Shown piece after piece: positions 1 to 8,520 of a stretch of DNA of 64,000 nucleotides. Within the stretch, counting starts at the first letter, position 1. Each line of letters starts with the position of its first letter. The translations under genes and the position numbers were made by a program. The DNA comes from Hyphomicrobiales bacterium (GTDB lineage: Bacteria; Pseudomonadota; Alphaproteobacteria; Rhizobiales; Rhizobiaceae): NCBI GenBank assembly GCA_900470155.1, contig UBZT01000004.1, positions 358,583 to 422,582 on the forward strand, read 5' to 3'. Under the pieces are notes generated by a model. It saw nothing but the letters and a program-made list of their open reading frames with translations, was not told the DNA's origin and made no database searches.

Positions 1-615
1 CTTGTCGACACTGCCGATGAACTCGCCGAACTGGCCGAGATCGAGGCCGCCACCAGCAACAGGATCATCGCCGAGACGCGCGGTATTTCCGGGCTCGCCG
101 CCAATGAACTGGTCTATGACGTGCCGCACGCCCATTTCATCAATGCCTGTTTTGCCTATGCCAAGCCGCGCGAGCCGAACCGTTTCAACGGTTCTGACCG
201 GGGCGCCTGGTACTCGGCGCTGGCAGTCGAAACCTGCCTCGCCGAAATCGCCTTCCACATGACCGAGTTCCTTAGCAAGGCCGGCGATTTCAACGCCGTG
301 GTCGACTATGCTGAGATGTTTTGCAGCCTGTCGGGTGATTTCGTCGATCTGCGTGCCGCGCCGGCTCATGCCGCGCTCGATCCCGACAAGACGTTTGGCT
401 ATCCGCTCGGCAACGCGCTCGCCGAATCAGCCCGCAGGGCAGGGACAAACGGTATCGTCTATCCCTCGGTCCGGCATGTGGGCGGCACTTGTTTTGCCGT
501 CCTGCGGCCCGCCGCCGTGCAGTCCGTCCGCCAGGGCGATGTCTACCGGCTGGTCTGGTCAGGCAAACCGGCACCGACCACGGAAGGCCCGATAACTTCT
601 CCACCCTCTCCTTGA
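1..615 (+). CDS. RES-domain protein (toxin component), 5' partial
   Basis: The 5' end lies outside the window; 204 residues are visible in frame 1. The three landmarks that name the RES family are present: an Arg (RFNG, visible residue about 61), Glu residues in VETCLAEIAFH (about 77-82) and a Ser in YPSVR (about 156). RES proteins are usually the toxin half of Xre/RES toxin-antitoxin pairs and are known to deplete NAD+. The antitoxin would be expected just upstream, outside the window. The natural domain end is near VYRLVWSGK; the last dozen residues run into a palindromic intergenic repeat that supplies the stop codon. The next gene, ribB, is convergent and ends 41 bp away. The family call is firm; whether the protein is toxic here cannot be read from the sequence. 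Confidence 0.85.
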   Translation, partial: LVDTADELAELAEIEAATSNRIIAETRGISGLAANELVYDVPHAHFINACFAYAKPREPNRFNGSDRGAWYSALAVETCLAEIAFHMTEFLSKAGDFNAVVDYAEMFCSLSGDFVDLRAAPAHAALDPDKTFGYPLGNALAESARRAGTNGIVYPSVRHVGGTCFAVLRPAAVQSVRQGDVYRLVWSGKPAPTTEGPITSPPSP

Positions 616-648
616 GGGGGAGGGGCGGACCGCAGGTCCGGGGTGGGG
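599..648. repeat. Palindromic intergenic repeat between convergent genes
   Basis: Two nested imperfect inverted repeats: CCCTCTCC-TTGA-GGGGGAGG, then GGACC-GCA-GGTCC, flanked by CCACCC and GGGGTGGG. It resembles the short GC-rich palindromic elements scattered between rhizobial genes and the copies upstream of smc at 56.4-56.65 kb. It spans the stop codon of the RES gene and fills the gap to the ribB stop, so it may also act as a bidirectional transcription end. Confidence 0.7.
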
Positions 649-655
649 TAACGCC

Positions 656-1756
656 TCAGACGATCTCCGTCGCCGAGATCTTGATGCCGAAGCCTTCGAG
701 GCCGACATAGTGGCGCTCACGTGACGACATCAGCCTGATCGAGGTGACGCCGAGATCCTTCAGGATCTGCGCGCCCAGCCCGATTTCAAGCCACTCGTTC
801 TCGCGCGCCTGCGCTTCCTGATGGGCTTCGCGGTCATGCTTGCCGGTGCGCGCCGTGGTCGATACGCCGACGCCGACCGAGCCTTCGCGCAAGTATACGA
901 TCACGCCGCGGCCCTTTTCGGCGATCTTCTTCATAATGCCGTCGATCTGCCGGTTGGCGCCGAAAACGTCGGCGCCGACATGTTCGAGATGCAGGCGCAC
1001 CGGAATGTCCTCGCCGTCACGGATATCGCCGAACACCACGGCCAGATGCTGCATCGGGTCCCAGGGCAGGGAATAGCTGTGGCCCTTGGCCGTGCCATAG
1101 GGCGTCTGGATGTCGAAGCTCGAATGCAGCTGGATCAGCGTTTCCTTGCGCTGGCGATAGGCGATCAGGTCGGCGACCGACACCTGCTTGAGGCCATGCT
1201 GGTCGGCAAATGAGGCGACCTGTGGCCCGCGCATCACGGTGCCGTCGTCATTGACCAGTTCGGATATCACGCCGATCAGCGGCAGCGATGCCAGCCGGCA
1301 GAGATCGACGGCCGCTTCCGTATGGCCGGAGCGCATCAGAACGCCGCCTTCGCGCGCGACCAGCGGGAAGATGTGGCCGGGCCGGACGAAATCGGCAGCG
1401 CCGACATTCGGATTGGCGAGATTGCGCACCGTGAGCGTCCGGTCGTCGGCCGAGATGCCGGTCGATGTGCCATGCTTGAAATCGACAGAGACGGTAAACG
1501 CCGTCGTATGGGCGCTGTCATTGTCGGCGACCATGGCCGACAGGTTCAGCCGCTTGGCCTCTTCCTTCGGCATCGGCGCACAGACGATGCCCGATGTGTG
1601 GCGCACGATGAAGGCCATCTTTTCCGGCGTGCAATGCACGGCCGCCACGATCAGATCGCCCTCGTTCTCGCGGCCGTCATCATCCATGACGACGACGATC
1701 TCGCCGGCTTCGAAGGCACGGATGGCGTCAACGACGCGCTTCTGGTCATAGCTCAT
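656..1756 (-). CDS. ribB: 3,4-dihydroxy-2-butanone-4-phosphate synthase with degenerate GTP cyclohydrolase II-like C-terminal domain
   Basis: 366 aa. The N-terminal half (about residues 1-205) is a complete DHBP synthase, which converts ribulose 5-phosphate to the four-carbon riboflavin precursor. DDDGRENEGDLI, RHTSGIVCAPM, TGISADDRT, RPGHIFPL and GHTEAAVDL are all present. The C-terminal half aligns with GTP cyclohydrolase II, but the zinc ligands are gone: the usual SECLTGD is LEHVGAD and the usual RCDCG is RQIDG. The catalytic-Arg motif EGRGIG reads EGSVGVG. This part is therefore very unlikely to hydrolyse GTP, and a separate RibA must exist elsewhere. This matches the RibBX type known from Proteobacteria. 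aroC lies upstream on the same strand, 10 bp away, so the two are probably co-transcribed. Confidence 0.93.
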   Translation of the reverse strand: MSYDQKRVVDAIRAFEAGEIVVVMDDDGRENEGDLIVAAVHCTPEKMAFIVRHTSGIVCAPMPKEEAKRLNLSAMVADNDSAHTTAFTVSVDFKHGTSTGISADDRTLTVRNLANPNVGAADFVRPGHIFPLVAREGGVLMRSGHTEAAVDLCRLASLPLIGVISELVNDDGTVMRGPQVASFADQHGLKQVSVADLIAYRQRKETLIQLHSSFDIQTPYGTAKGHSYSLPWDPMQHLAVVFGDIRDGEDIPVRLHLEHVGADVFGANRQIDGIMKKIAEKGRGVIVYLREGSVGVGVSTTARTGKHDREAHQEAQARENEWLEIGLGAQILKDLGVTSIRLMSSRERHYVGLEGFGIKISATEIV

Positions 1757-1766
1757 GGGTCGGACC

Positions 1767-2861
1767 TCACTTCAGGCGGCCGGTCTGGCCGCGATCCCTC
1801 AGAATATGATCGAGAATGGTGCAGGCGAGCATCGCCTCGCCGACAGGCACGGCGCGAATTCCGACACAGGGGTCATGACGCCCCTTGGTGCGCACATCGA
1901 CTTCCTGGCCGTCGGAATCGATCGAGCGACGCTCGGTCAGGATGGAGGAGGTCGGCTTGATGGCAAAACGGGCCACCAGCGGCTCGCCGGTGGCGATCCC
2001 GCCCAGCACGCCGCCGGCATGGTTGGAGAGGAAGACCGGCTTGCCATCCGGTCCGATCCGCATCTCGTCGGCATTTTCCTCGCCGGTGATTTCGGCGGCC
2101 CCGAAGCCGTTACCGATCTCGACACCCTTGACCGCATTGATCGACATCAGGCCTGCGGCTATCTCCTGGTCGAGCTTGCCATAGACCGGCGCGCCGATCC
2201 CGGCCGGAACACCCTCGGCCACGACTTCGATGACCGCGCCGACAGAGGAGCCTGACTTGCGGATCTCGTCGAGATAGCGTTCCCAGACAGGCACGATCTC
2301 GGCGTCTGGCGCGAAGAACGGGTTCTGGTCGACCTGGGCCCAGTCCCAGTTGGCCCGGTTGATCTTGTGTTTGCCTATCTGCACCAGCGCGCCGCGAATG
2401 GTGACTTCAGGCATGGCGAGCCGCGCCAGCGCACCGGCGGCAACACGGGCCGCCGTCTCGCGGGCAGACGAGCGTCCGCCGCCGCGATAGTCGCGAATGC
2501 CGTATTTCAGGTCATAGGTGAAGTCGGCATGGCCCGGACGATAACGCTTGGCGATATCGCCATAATCCTTCGAGCGCTGGTCGGTATTCTCGATGAACAA
2601 TGACACGGGCGTGCCCGTCGTGATCATCGAACCGTCTTCCTGCGGCATCACGCCGGACAGCACCTTGACGATATCGTCCTCTCGCCGCTGCGTGACGAAG
2701 CGCGACTGGCCGGGTTTGCGCTTGTCCATGAACATCTGCAGGTCTTCCTGGCGAAAACGCACGCCGGGCGGGCAGCCGTCGACGACGGCGCCGAGCGCCG
2801 GCCCATGGCTTTCGCCCCAGGTGATGACGCGGAAAAGATGACCGAAGGTGTTATGCGACAT
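1767..2861 (-). CDS. aroC: Chorismate synthase
   Basis: 364 aa. Catalyses the last common step of aromatic amino acid synthesis, 5-enolpyruvylshikimate 3-phosphate to chorismate, using reduced FMN. Diagnostic segments are [14 protein letters not shown] near the N-terminus, [11 protein letters not shown] and [13 protein letters not shown] in the middle, and [11 protein letters not shown] later. The start was placed at [10 protein letters not shown], which fits the family length; a 12-residue upstream extension in frame is not conserved-looking. ribB follows after 10 bp, so chorismate and riboflavin genes share a transcript here. The upstream 229 bp to the next gene carries its promoter and a 16-bp palindrome. 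Confidence 0.97.
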   Translation of the reverse strand: MSHNTFGHLFRVITWGESHGPALGAVVDGCPPGVRFRQEDLQMFMDKRKPGQSRFVTQRREDDIVKVLSGVMPQEDGSMITTGTPVSLFIENTDQRSKDYGDIAKRYRPGHADFTYDLKYGIRDYRGGGRSSARETAARVAAGALARLAMPEVTIRGALVQIGKHKINRANWDWAQVDQNPFFAPDAEIVPVWERYLDEIRKSGSSVGAVIEVVAEGVPAGIGAPVYGKLDQEIAAGLMSINAVKGVEIGNGFGAAEITGEENADEMRIGPDGKPVFLSNHAGGVLGGIATGEPLVARFAIKPTSSILTERRSIDSDGQEVDVRTKGRHDPCVGIRAVPVGEAMLACTILDHILRDRGQTGRLK

Positions 2862-3028
2862 GGGTGACGAACCGCTCCATTCTGGCCGGCGAGGCATGCT
2901 CGTCGGCTGGGGCCTTGGATGGCGTCACTCATAGAGCAAATTCGGGAGGGGTGTGAAGCGCTTTTCGACCTGCCATCAGCCAAAAAGCGGACAGACATTT
3001 CCTTGTTTGGCGAAAACAGGCGCAATCC

Positions 3029-3044
3029 GATTGCCTAGGCAATC
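3029..3044. repeat. Perfect 16-bp palindrome upstream of aroC
   Basis: GATTGCCT-AGGCAATC is self-complementary. It lies about 168 bp upstream of the aroC start and 47 bp past the stop of the GGDEF/EAL gene, both on the minus strand. As RNA it would be a 7-bp stem with a two-base loop, but no T-run follows on the minus strand, so it is a poor terminator. A protein-binding site is equally possible. Confidence 0.4.
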
Positions 3045-3090
3045 CGCCGGACACTCGCGTATCCGGCAGTTGTCGATACGGCCAATGTCG

Positions 3091-6000
3091 TCAGGACGCC
3101 TTTCTCTGCGGCAACCGAGTGACGAAACGGCTGAAATCCTCGAAGGACAGCGGCTTGGCAAAGGCATAACCCTGCAGGTAATCGCAGCCGAGCTGGCGCA
3201 GCAATGCGGCATGTTCGTGGGTTTCCACCCCTTCTGCCACGGTCTCGATACCGAGCGAGCCGGCGATCTCGACGATCGAGCGCACCAGACTGCGTTCCTG
3301 CGGCTGGGTGGTGATCGGCATGACCAGCTGCCGGTCGATCTTCAGCCGTTTCGGCTTGAGTTTCAAAAGGCTGACGATCGATGTGTGGCCGGTGCCGAAA
3401 TCGTCGATCTCGATATCGATGCCGAGCGCCTTGATGCGGTCGATATTGCTGGTCGCGATCGTGTCGCTGTCATCGAGGAAGATGGATTCCACCAGCTCGA
3501 AACAGATCGAGCCCTGGGGCACGTTCAGCCCTTCGAGCTGCTCGATCAGGTTTTCGTCATGTAGACGCTTGGACGAGACATTCACCGAAATACGCGGCAC
3601 CTGCAATCCGAGCGCCGTCCAGCGCATCTGGTCCTTCAGGGCCGTCTGCAGTACCAGCTGGTCGATCCGCGCCATGACGTTCAGGTCTTCGGCCACTTTC
3701 AGGAATGCGCCGGAGGCAAGCACGCCGCGATCGGGATGGCGCCAGCGCACCAGGGCCTCGGCGCCGCATAGCTGCATGCTGTTGGTTTCGAATTGCGGCT
3801 GGTACCAGACGATGAACTCGTCCCGATCAAGCCCCGCCAGGATATCGTCGGCCATACGCTTCTTGGCGATGATGTTCGCCTGCAGGTCAGGCGTGAAGAA
3901 TTCGTAGCAGTTGCGGCCCTTTTCCTTCGCCTGGTAGAGCGCGATATCGGCGTTGATCAGCACCTTGCGGGCATCCGGCGCCATGCCGACGGACTGGGCA
4001 ATGCCGATCGAAACGCCGCAACGGCATTCGAAGCCTTCGAAATCGATCGGCAGGCGCATCTCCTCGATGATCCGGTTCGACAGATCGGTCAGCTCATCCA
4101 TCGTCGTTGCGCGCCGGGCCAGAATGACGAATTCGTCGCCGCCGATGCGCGCGACAAGATCGCCGCGCGGCACATGCCGCATCAGGACACGGGAGGCATG
4201 TACCAGCATGGCGTCGCCGGCCGCATGACCGAGGGTGTCGTTGATTTCCTTGAAGCGGTCGAGATCGAGATGCAGGATGGCGAACTTATGCCGCTGGTTC
4301 TCACCCTTGCGGGTCAGTGAATCCAGCTCCAGGTCGAGCTTGCGCCGATTGGCAAGCGACGTCAGAGGATCATGCAGCGCATTGAACTCGATGCGGTTCT
4401 TGGCCAGTTCCAGCTCGATATTGCGCATGTCGGCTTCGGCCTTTGCCGAACGCAATTGCTCCGCCAACAGTGAATCTGCCGTCACGTCGAAAGCGATACC
4501 GATCAGCTTTTTCTTGCCGTCGCGGCCGAAATGCGCCTGTCCGACCGAGCGGATATAGCGGACCTCGTTGTTCGGCAAGATAACCCGCTGGATGGTATTG
4601 AGCGTCTGTTCGTTGGTGGTGGCCCGCTTCGTGGTGATCAGGATGTCGCCACGCTCGTCCGGGTGCAGGCAGGCCATCCATTGGTGTTCCGTTACAGGCT
4701 GATCGCTATAGGGCAGGCCGTAGAGCTGGTGCATGCGTTCGTCCCAGACGGCGGTGCGGCTGACCGGGTCGCCTTCCCAGATCCCGCAACTATAGGACGC
4801 CAGCGCCAGATCCAGCCTGTGCGACAGTTCCGCCAGCTGATGTTCGCGGCTGGACAGCTCGTCGAGGGCAAGTTCCAGCTCGGCATTCTTGATGTCGCTG
4901 TTTTCCTTGGCCTGGCTCAACGATTGCGTCACCAGCGTATCGGTGGTGACGTCGCAGACGATGCCTGTCAGGCGCTTGCGGCCGCGTTCGTTGACCGAGC
5001 AGGCGCCGGCGGAACGCAGATAGCGATAGGTCCCGTCGGATAGCGCGATACGGTATGTGACGTCCCAGACAGTCTCCGTACCGGCGACGACACAGTCGAA
5101 ATACTGTTGCTCGGCCTTCGGCACGTCGTCCGGATGGATGGTCGCATACCAATCCGCCAGACGATCCTCGTTGTCCGTAAGGCTGACCGGCATGCCGTGC
5201 AGTCCGGCGCTACGCTCGTCCCAGTGCAGTGCATGGCTCTCGTCGTCTATGTCCCAGATGCCGATATTTGATGTTTCCATGGCCAGCTGGAAGCGATGCG
5301 AGAGGTCGATCAGTCGCTCCTCTCGACGCTGCAATTGGCTGATGTTGCGATTGCGCTCTCGTAGCAGAAACAGTGCAAGAAGCATCGGCACCATCATCGC
5401 GGCCACCGTCGCAAGCACGATCATCCTGGTCGGCATCAGGCGGCTCATGGCCGCGTCCCAGCCTTCTGCCGGTGCGCCATACAGGACGAAGGAGAGATCG
5501 TAATGGCTGAAATTCTGTGCGATTGGCTGCTTGTCGTGGATGCCAGCTGAGCCGAACAGCATCCGCGCCTGCGGGCCGTCGGTCGCGATCGACAGGTGCA
5601 GCCGATCGATGTTGTGATCGAAATCGCCTGCATGATCAGGTCCATTGGCATCGGGCTGACCGGACAGGCCCGCGGCATCAAACACCTTGGAAATGTCCAT
5701 TGAGACGACCATCAGCTTCCATGCGGTCGTCGTTTCCCAGCCCGGCGGCGGCACGGGAATGCTGAGATGCACCACATTGCCTTCGAGCGACAGCTTCGGC
5801 TGAAACGCCATCCGGTGAATGTCGCTCAGTGGTTGGAATGTAACAGTGGTGAGATGCGGGTCTCGCGCGACGATCTTGTTGATCGTCCGGTTCAGCTCCG
5901 CCGGCGATAGCATCGGATCGTCGGCAATGTCGTCGGCTATGGCCAGCGCATTGGCAACATCGATGTTCAGTCGGTTGCGCAGGGATACTTGCGCGTGCTG

Positions 6001-6195
6001 CAGGGCATCTGCGACTTCATGTTCGACGCGCTGCTGTTCATAGTGTGCGGAGCTGCGGTCGATCAACACGCCGGCGCCGATGATCACGGTGCTAATCAGA
6101 ACGCCAAGCGCGAGCCATACAACGCCTCTGCTCCACCCTTCGCCATCGTGTCTCTGTCCTGCATCGAAGATACGCAACTGTAAAATTCCCGTCAC
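3091..6195 (-). CDS. Membrane-anchored PAS-GGDEF-EAL cyclic di-GMP protein
   Basis: 1034 aa. Order: transmembrane helix (about 24-45), a periplasmic sensor region (about 50-250, CHASE-like in layout and ending GAPAEGWDA), a second transmembrane helix (about 257-278), two PAS/PAC units joined by coiled coil (about 295-430 and 450-570), GGDEF (about 600-750) and EAL (about 770-1020). The cyclase signature is intact (RIGGDEF, about 684), as are the phosphodiesterase landmarks EALVRW (about 812) and DDFGTGHTS. The RxxD product-inhibition site before GGDEF reads PRGD, so feedback inhibition is probably lost. The protein likely makes or degrades cyclic di-GMP in response to an external and a cytoplasmic signal; which activity dominates is unknown. 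It is divergent from the DUF1344 gene. Confidence 0.93.
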   Translation of the reverse strand: MTGILQLRIFDAGQRHDGEGWSRGVVWLALGVLISTVIIGAGVLIDRSSAHYEQQRVEHEVADALQHAQVSLRNRLNIDVANALAIADDIADDPMLSPAELNRTINKIVARDPHLTTVTFQPLSDIHRMAFQPKLSLEGNVVHLSIPVPPPGWETTTAWKLMVVSMDISKVFDAAGLSGQPDANGPDHAGDFDHNIDRLHLSIATDGPQARMLFGSAGIHDKQPIAQNFSHYDLSFVLYGAPAEGWDAAMSRLMPTRMIVLATVAAMMVPMLLALFLLRERNRNISQLQRREERLIDLSHRFQLAMETSNIGIWDIDDESHALHWDERSAGLHGMPVSLTDNEDRLADWYATIHPDDVPKAEQQYFDCVVAGTETVWDVTYRIALSDGTYRYLRSAGACSVNERGRKRLTGIVCDVTTDTLVTQSLSQAKENSDIKNAELELALDELSSREHQLAELSHRLDLALASYSCGIWEGDPVSRTAVWDERMHQLYGLPYSDQPVTEHQWMACLHPDERGDILITTKRATTNEQTLNTIQRVILPNNEVRYIRSVGQAHFGRDGKKKLIGIAFDVTADSLLAEQLRSAKAEADMRNIELELAKNRIEFNALHDPLTSLANRRKLDLELDSLTRKGENQRHKFAILHLDLDRFKEINDTLGHAAGDAMLVHASRVLMRHVPRGDLVARIGGDEFVILARRATTMDELTDLSNRIIEEMRLPIDFEGFECRCGVSIGIAQSVGMAPDARKVLINADIALYQAKEKGRNCYEFFTPDLQANIIAKKRMADDILAGLDRDEFIVWYQPQFETNSMQLCGAEALVRWRHPDRGVLASGAFLKVAEDLNVMARIDQLVLQTALKDQMRWTALGLQVPRISVNVSSKRLHDENLIEQLEGLNVPQGSICFELVESIFLDDSDTIATSNIDRIKALGIDIEIDDFGTGHTSIVSLLKLKPKRLKIDRQLVMPITTQPQERSLVRSIVEIAGSLGIETVAEGVETHEHAALLRQLGCDYLQGYAFAKPLSFEDFSRFVTRLPQRKAS

Positions 6196-6488
6196 CCCAA
6201 GTTACGGGAAGTCTAGAGGTCGCCGGTTAATTTAGCATTGCCCCAAGATACAGCGGCGCATCTAAGCCTTGGTTCTGCTTGACCATTTTTGACTTTTTCG
6301 ACGCCACCTCCGAAATCTTGTGTGAGATTGCGGGTCAGCCGGGAATAACAACGGCGGGTGGGTTGATCCTTGCCCTCGTTACGGTCCACAATCTTTGCGA
6401 AAAGGACACATCTGCGGGCGAATTTCGCCACATTCAGGAGGCTATTTTGCATCATATTTATTTAGTCGTTTGGTCGAGGGTGGTCCGT

Positions 6489-6749
6489 ATGCGCATCGTC
6501 ATTTCTGTTCTGCTGGCAACAGCCAGCTTCCTGTCCCCCATCTCTGCCTTTGCCGGCAGCGACGATGTCGAGGCGACCATCGAGGCTGTCAATGTCGATA
6601 GCATGAGCCTGGTGCTGGACGACGGCAAGACTTACACCGTGCCTGCAGAGTTCAATTTCGAAGGTCTGGAAAGTGGACAGAAGGTTATCGTGTTCTACAC
6701 GGAAGTGGACGGCAAGCGCGTCGTCGATGATCTCGAAGTCATCCAGTAG
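6489..6749 (+). CDS. DUF1344 small exported protein
   Basis: 86 aa with a clear signal peptide (MRIVISVLLATASFLSPISAFA). The mature part of about 64 residues has an OB-like beta pattern (VEATIEAVNVDSMSLVLDDGKTY). The length and the VEATIEAV start of the mature part match the DUF1344 family common in rhizobia; its function is unknown. The start was chosen because a GAGGG ribosome site lies just upstream and the signal peptide begins there; the open frame extends further 5' without coding character. It is divergent from the GGDEF/EAL gene, with a 293-bp gap in which no convincing site was recognised. Confidence 0.8.
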   Translation: MRIVISVLLATASFLSPISAFAGSDDVEATIEAVNVDSMSLVLDDGKTYTVPAEFNFEGLESGQKVIVFYTEVDGKRVVDDLEVIQ

Positions 6750-6826
6750 CAGACACCTGGAGATAGTTTGACGGCAGTGATCCCGGACCGATTTCTGCCC
6801 ATTTCCTTCAAATGACTTAACGTTTT

Positions 6827-7417
6827 TTACATCCAGCCGATAATGCCGGCGTCACGATCTATTTTCAGGATCCTGTCCTGCGGGATATTGATATCGCAGG
6901 CCTCGTCCTCGTCCATCCCGCCGATCAGGCGGAAGCAACTGCGAATGACGCCGCCATGGCTGACGCAGACAGTCTGCCGTTCCACCGAATTCAGCCATGC
7001 ACCGATTCGCCAGGACAGGATTTCGTAGCTTTCGGCATCCTGGCCGGGTGGAATGAAGCCCCATTTTCGCTCCGCGCGGGCCGCCACCCGCTCTGGCGAC
7101 GTTTTCGCCAATTCGGCAAGCGTAAACCCCTCCCAGTCGCCGAACGACAATTCCTTCAGGCGGTCGTCCAACCGGTAGGCGAGGGGATCCAGTCCCATTT
7201 CGGCGCGAAGGCGCTCCATGGTTTCGCGCGTGCGCCTGAGCGGCGAGGCGACGAAATCAAACTGGGTAACGCTGTCGCCGAGCACATGCGCCAGCGTTTC
7301 GCCGTTGCGCATTGCTTGGCCGCGGCCGGTCGCATTGAGGTCGATGTCTTTCTGACCCTGCATCCGGCCTTCGGCGTTCCAGTCGGTCTGGCCGTGACGG
7401 ATCATGTAAATCAGCAC
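6827..7417 (-). CDS. Histidine phosphatase family protein (phosphoglycerate mutase-like)
   Basis: 196 aa, GTG start. The RHG motif (RHGQTDWN, catalytic His at residue 8), the second Arg (SPLRRTRETM), the acid Glu (ELSFGDWEG) and the second His (VSHGGVIRS) are all present, so the two-histidine phosphatase fold is intact. The substrate cannot be read: cofactor-dependent phosphoglycerate mutase, alpha-ribazole phosphatase and general sugar phosphatases share these motifs. It lies 18 bp downstream of fabI on the same strand and is probably translated from the fabI transcript. Confidence 0.9.
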   Translation of the reverse strand: MLIYMIRHGQTDWNAEGRMQGQKDIDLNATGRGQAMRNGETLAHVLGDSVTQFDFVASPLRRTRETMERLRAEMGLDPLAYRLDDRLKELSFGDWEGFTLAELAKTSPERVAARAERKWGFIPPGQDAESYEILSWRIGAWLNSVERQTVCVSHGGVIRSCFRLIGGMDEDEACDINIPQDRILKIDRDAGIIGWM

Positions 7418-7435
7418 GGCGTCAGACCCCTGGCT

Positions 7436-8254
7436 TCAGTCCTTGGCGACCGAGATATCCGGCGCATCGACAGCTTTCATGCCGACCGTGTGATAACCAC
7501 AGTCGACGTGATGGACTTCGCCGGAGACGCCCGATGACAGGTCCGACAGAAGATACATGCCGGATGTACCGACTTCGTCGGTCGTGACGTTGCGCTTCAG
7601 CGGCGAGTTGTACTCGTTCCACTTGAGGATATAGCGGAAATCGCCGATGCCGGAGGCGGCGAGCGTCTTGATCGGGCCGGCCGAGATCGCATTGACGCGG
7701 ATACCGCGACCGCCCATGTCGACGGCGAGATAACGCACGGAGGCTTCGAGCGCTGCCTTGGCGACACCCATGACGTTGTAATGCGGCATGACCTTTTCGG
7801 CGCCATAATAGGTGAGCGTCAGAAGCGAACCGCCGTCGTTCATGATCTTCTCGGCACGGGCAGCAACGGCTGTGAACGAGTAGACGGAAATGTCCATCGT
7901 CTTGGTGAAATTCTCGCGCGTCGTCTCGATGTAGCGGCCGGTCAGTTCGTCCTTGTCGGAGAACGCGATGGCGTGAACGACGAAGTCGATCTTGCCCCAC
8001 TTGGCTTCGAGATTGTTGAAGACGGCGTCGATGCTGTCGAGATTGGTAACGTCGCAGTCGCCGGCCAGAAAGGCGTCGAGTTCCTGCGCAAGTGGCTCGA
8101 CGCGCTTCTTCAGCGCGTCGCCTTGCCAAGTGAAGGCAATCTCAGCGCCCTGGTCGTGACAGGCTTTGGCAATGCCCCATGCGATGGAGCGATTGTTTGC
8201 AACGCCCATGATGACGCCGCGCTTGCCTGCCATAAGGCCGGAACCTTGAGCCAT
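7436..8254 (-). CDS. fabI: Enoyl-[acyl-carrier-protein] reductase (NADH)
   Basis: 272 aa. Reduces trans-2-enoyl-ACP in the last step of each fatty-acid elongation cycle; target of triclosan-type inhibitors. The FabI nucleotide-binding motif GVANNRSIAWGIA lies near the N-terminus and the catalytic Y-x6-K pair is YNVMGVAK. The C-terminal HHVDCGYHTVGM is typical. The start MAQGSGLMAG has a GGGGATC ribosome site; an upstream in-frame start adds 20 unlikely residues. It is first in a two-gene transcript with the histidine phosphatase. The upstream 266 bp holds a separated inverted repeat. Confidence 0.96.
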   Translation of the reverse strand: MAQGSGLMAGKRGVIMGVANNRSIAWGIAKACHDQGAEIAFTWQGDALKKRVEPLAQELDAFLAGDCDVTNLDSIDAVFNNLEAKWGKIDFVVHAIAFSDKDELTGRYIETTRENFTKTMDISVYSFTAVAARAEKIMNDGGSLLTLTYYGAEKVMPHYNVMGVAKAALEASVRYLAVDMGGRGIRVNAISAGPIKTLAASGIGDFRYILKWNEYNSPLKRNVTTDEVGTSGMYLLSDLSSGVSGEVHHVDCGYHTVGMKAVDAPDISVAKD

Positions 8255-8373
8255 GATGTGATCCCCTGATACTTTCGATGGACTGCCTATGGCATAGGCC
8301 GTTCCGGCGTACAAGATTGAACCGGATCATCTACTGTAAGGCAGCGTAACAAAGGGTGTGTTCATCAAAAAAC

Positions 8374-8408
8374 CACCATAAATCAGCGGGAAGGCTGTAC
8401 TTATGGTG
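8374..8408. repeat. Inverted repeat upstream of fabI
   Basis: CACCATAA (8374-8381) and TTATGGTG (8401-8408) are exact complements separated by 19 bp, about 120 bp upstream of the fabI start. It could be a regulator site or an RNA hairpin at the end of the dnaJ-like transcript. No matching known operator was recognised. Confidence 0.35.
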
Positions 8409-8520
8409 AAAAGGGACCGGGATTTAACTGTCGCCTGCCTTCTGGCCTGCGCGACAATCAGTGTTGCGGTTTTCCGAAGGGATGCCGGGTCGGCGTTCCT
8501 GGGAGGGGTCAAGCCTTGCG

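Noticed and set aside
2862..2897. 12-residue N-terminal extension of aroC
   Set aside because: Chorismate synthases begin at MSHNTFG; the extension has no family match.
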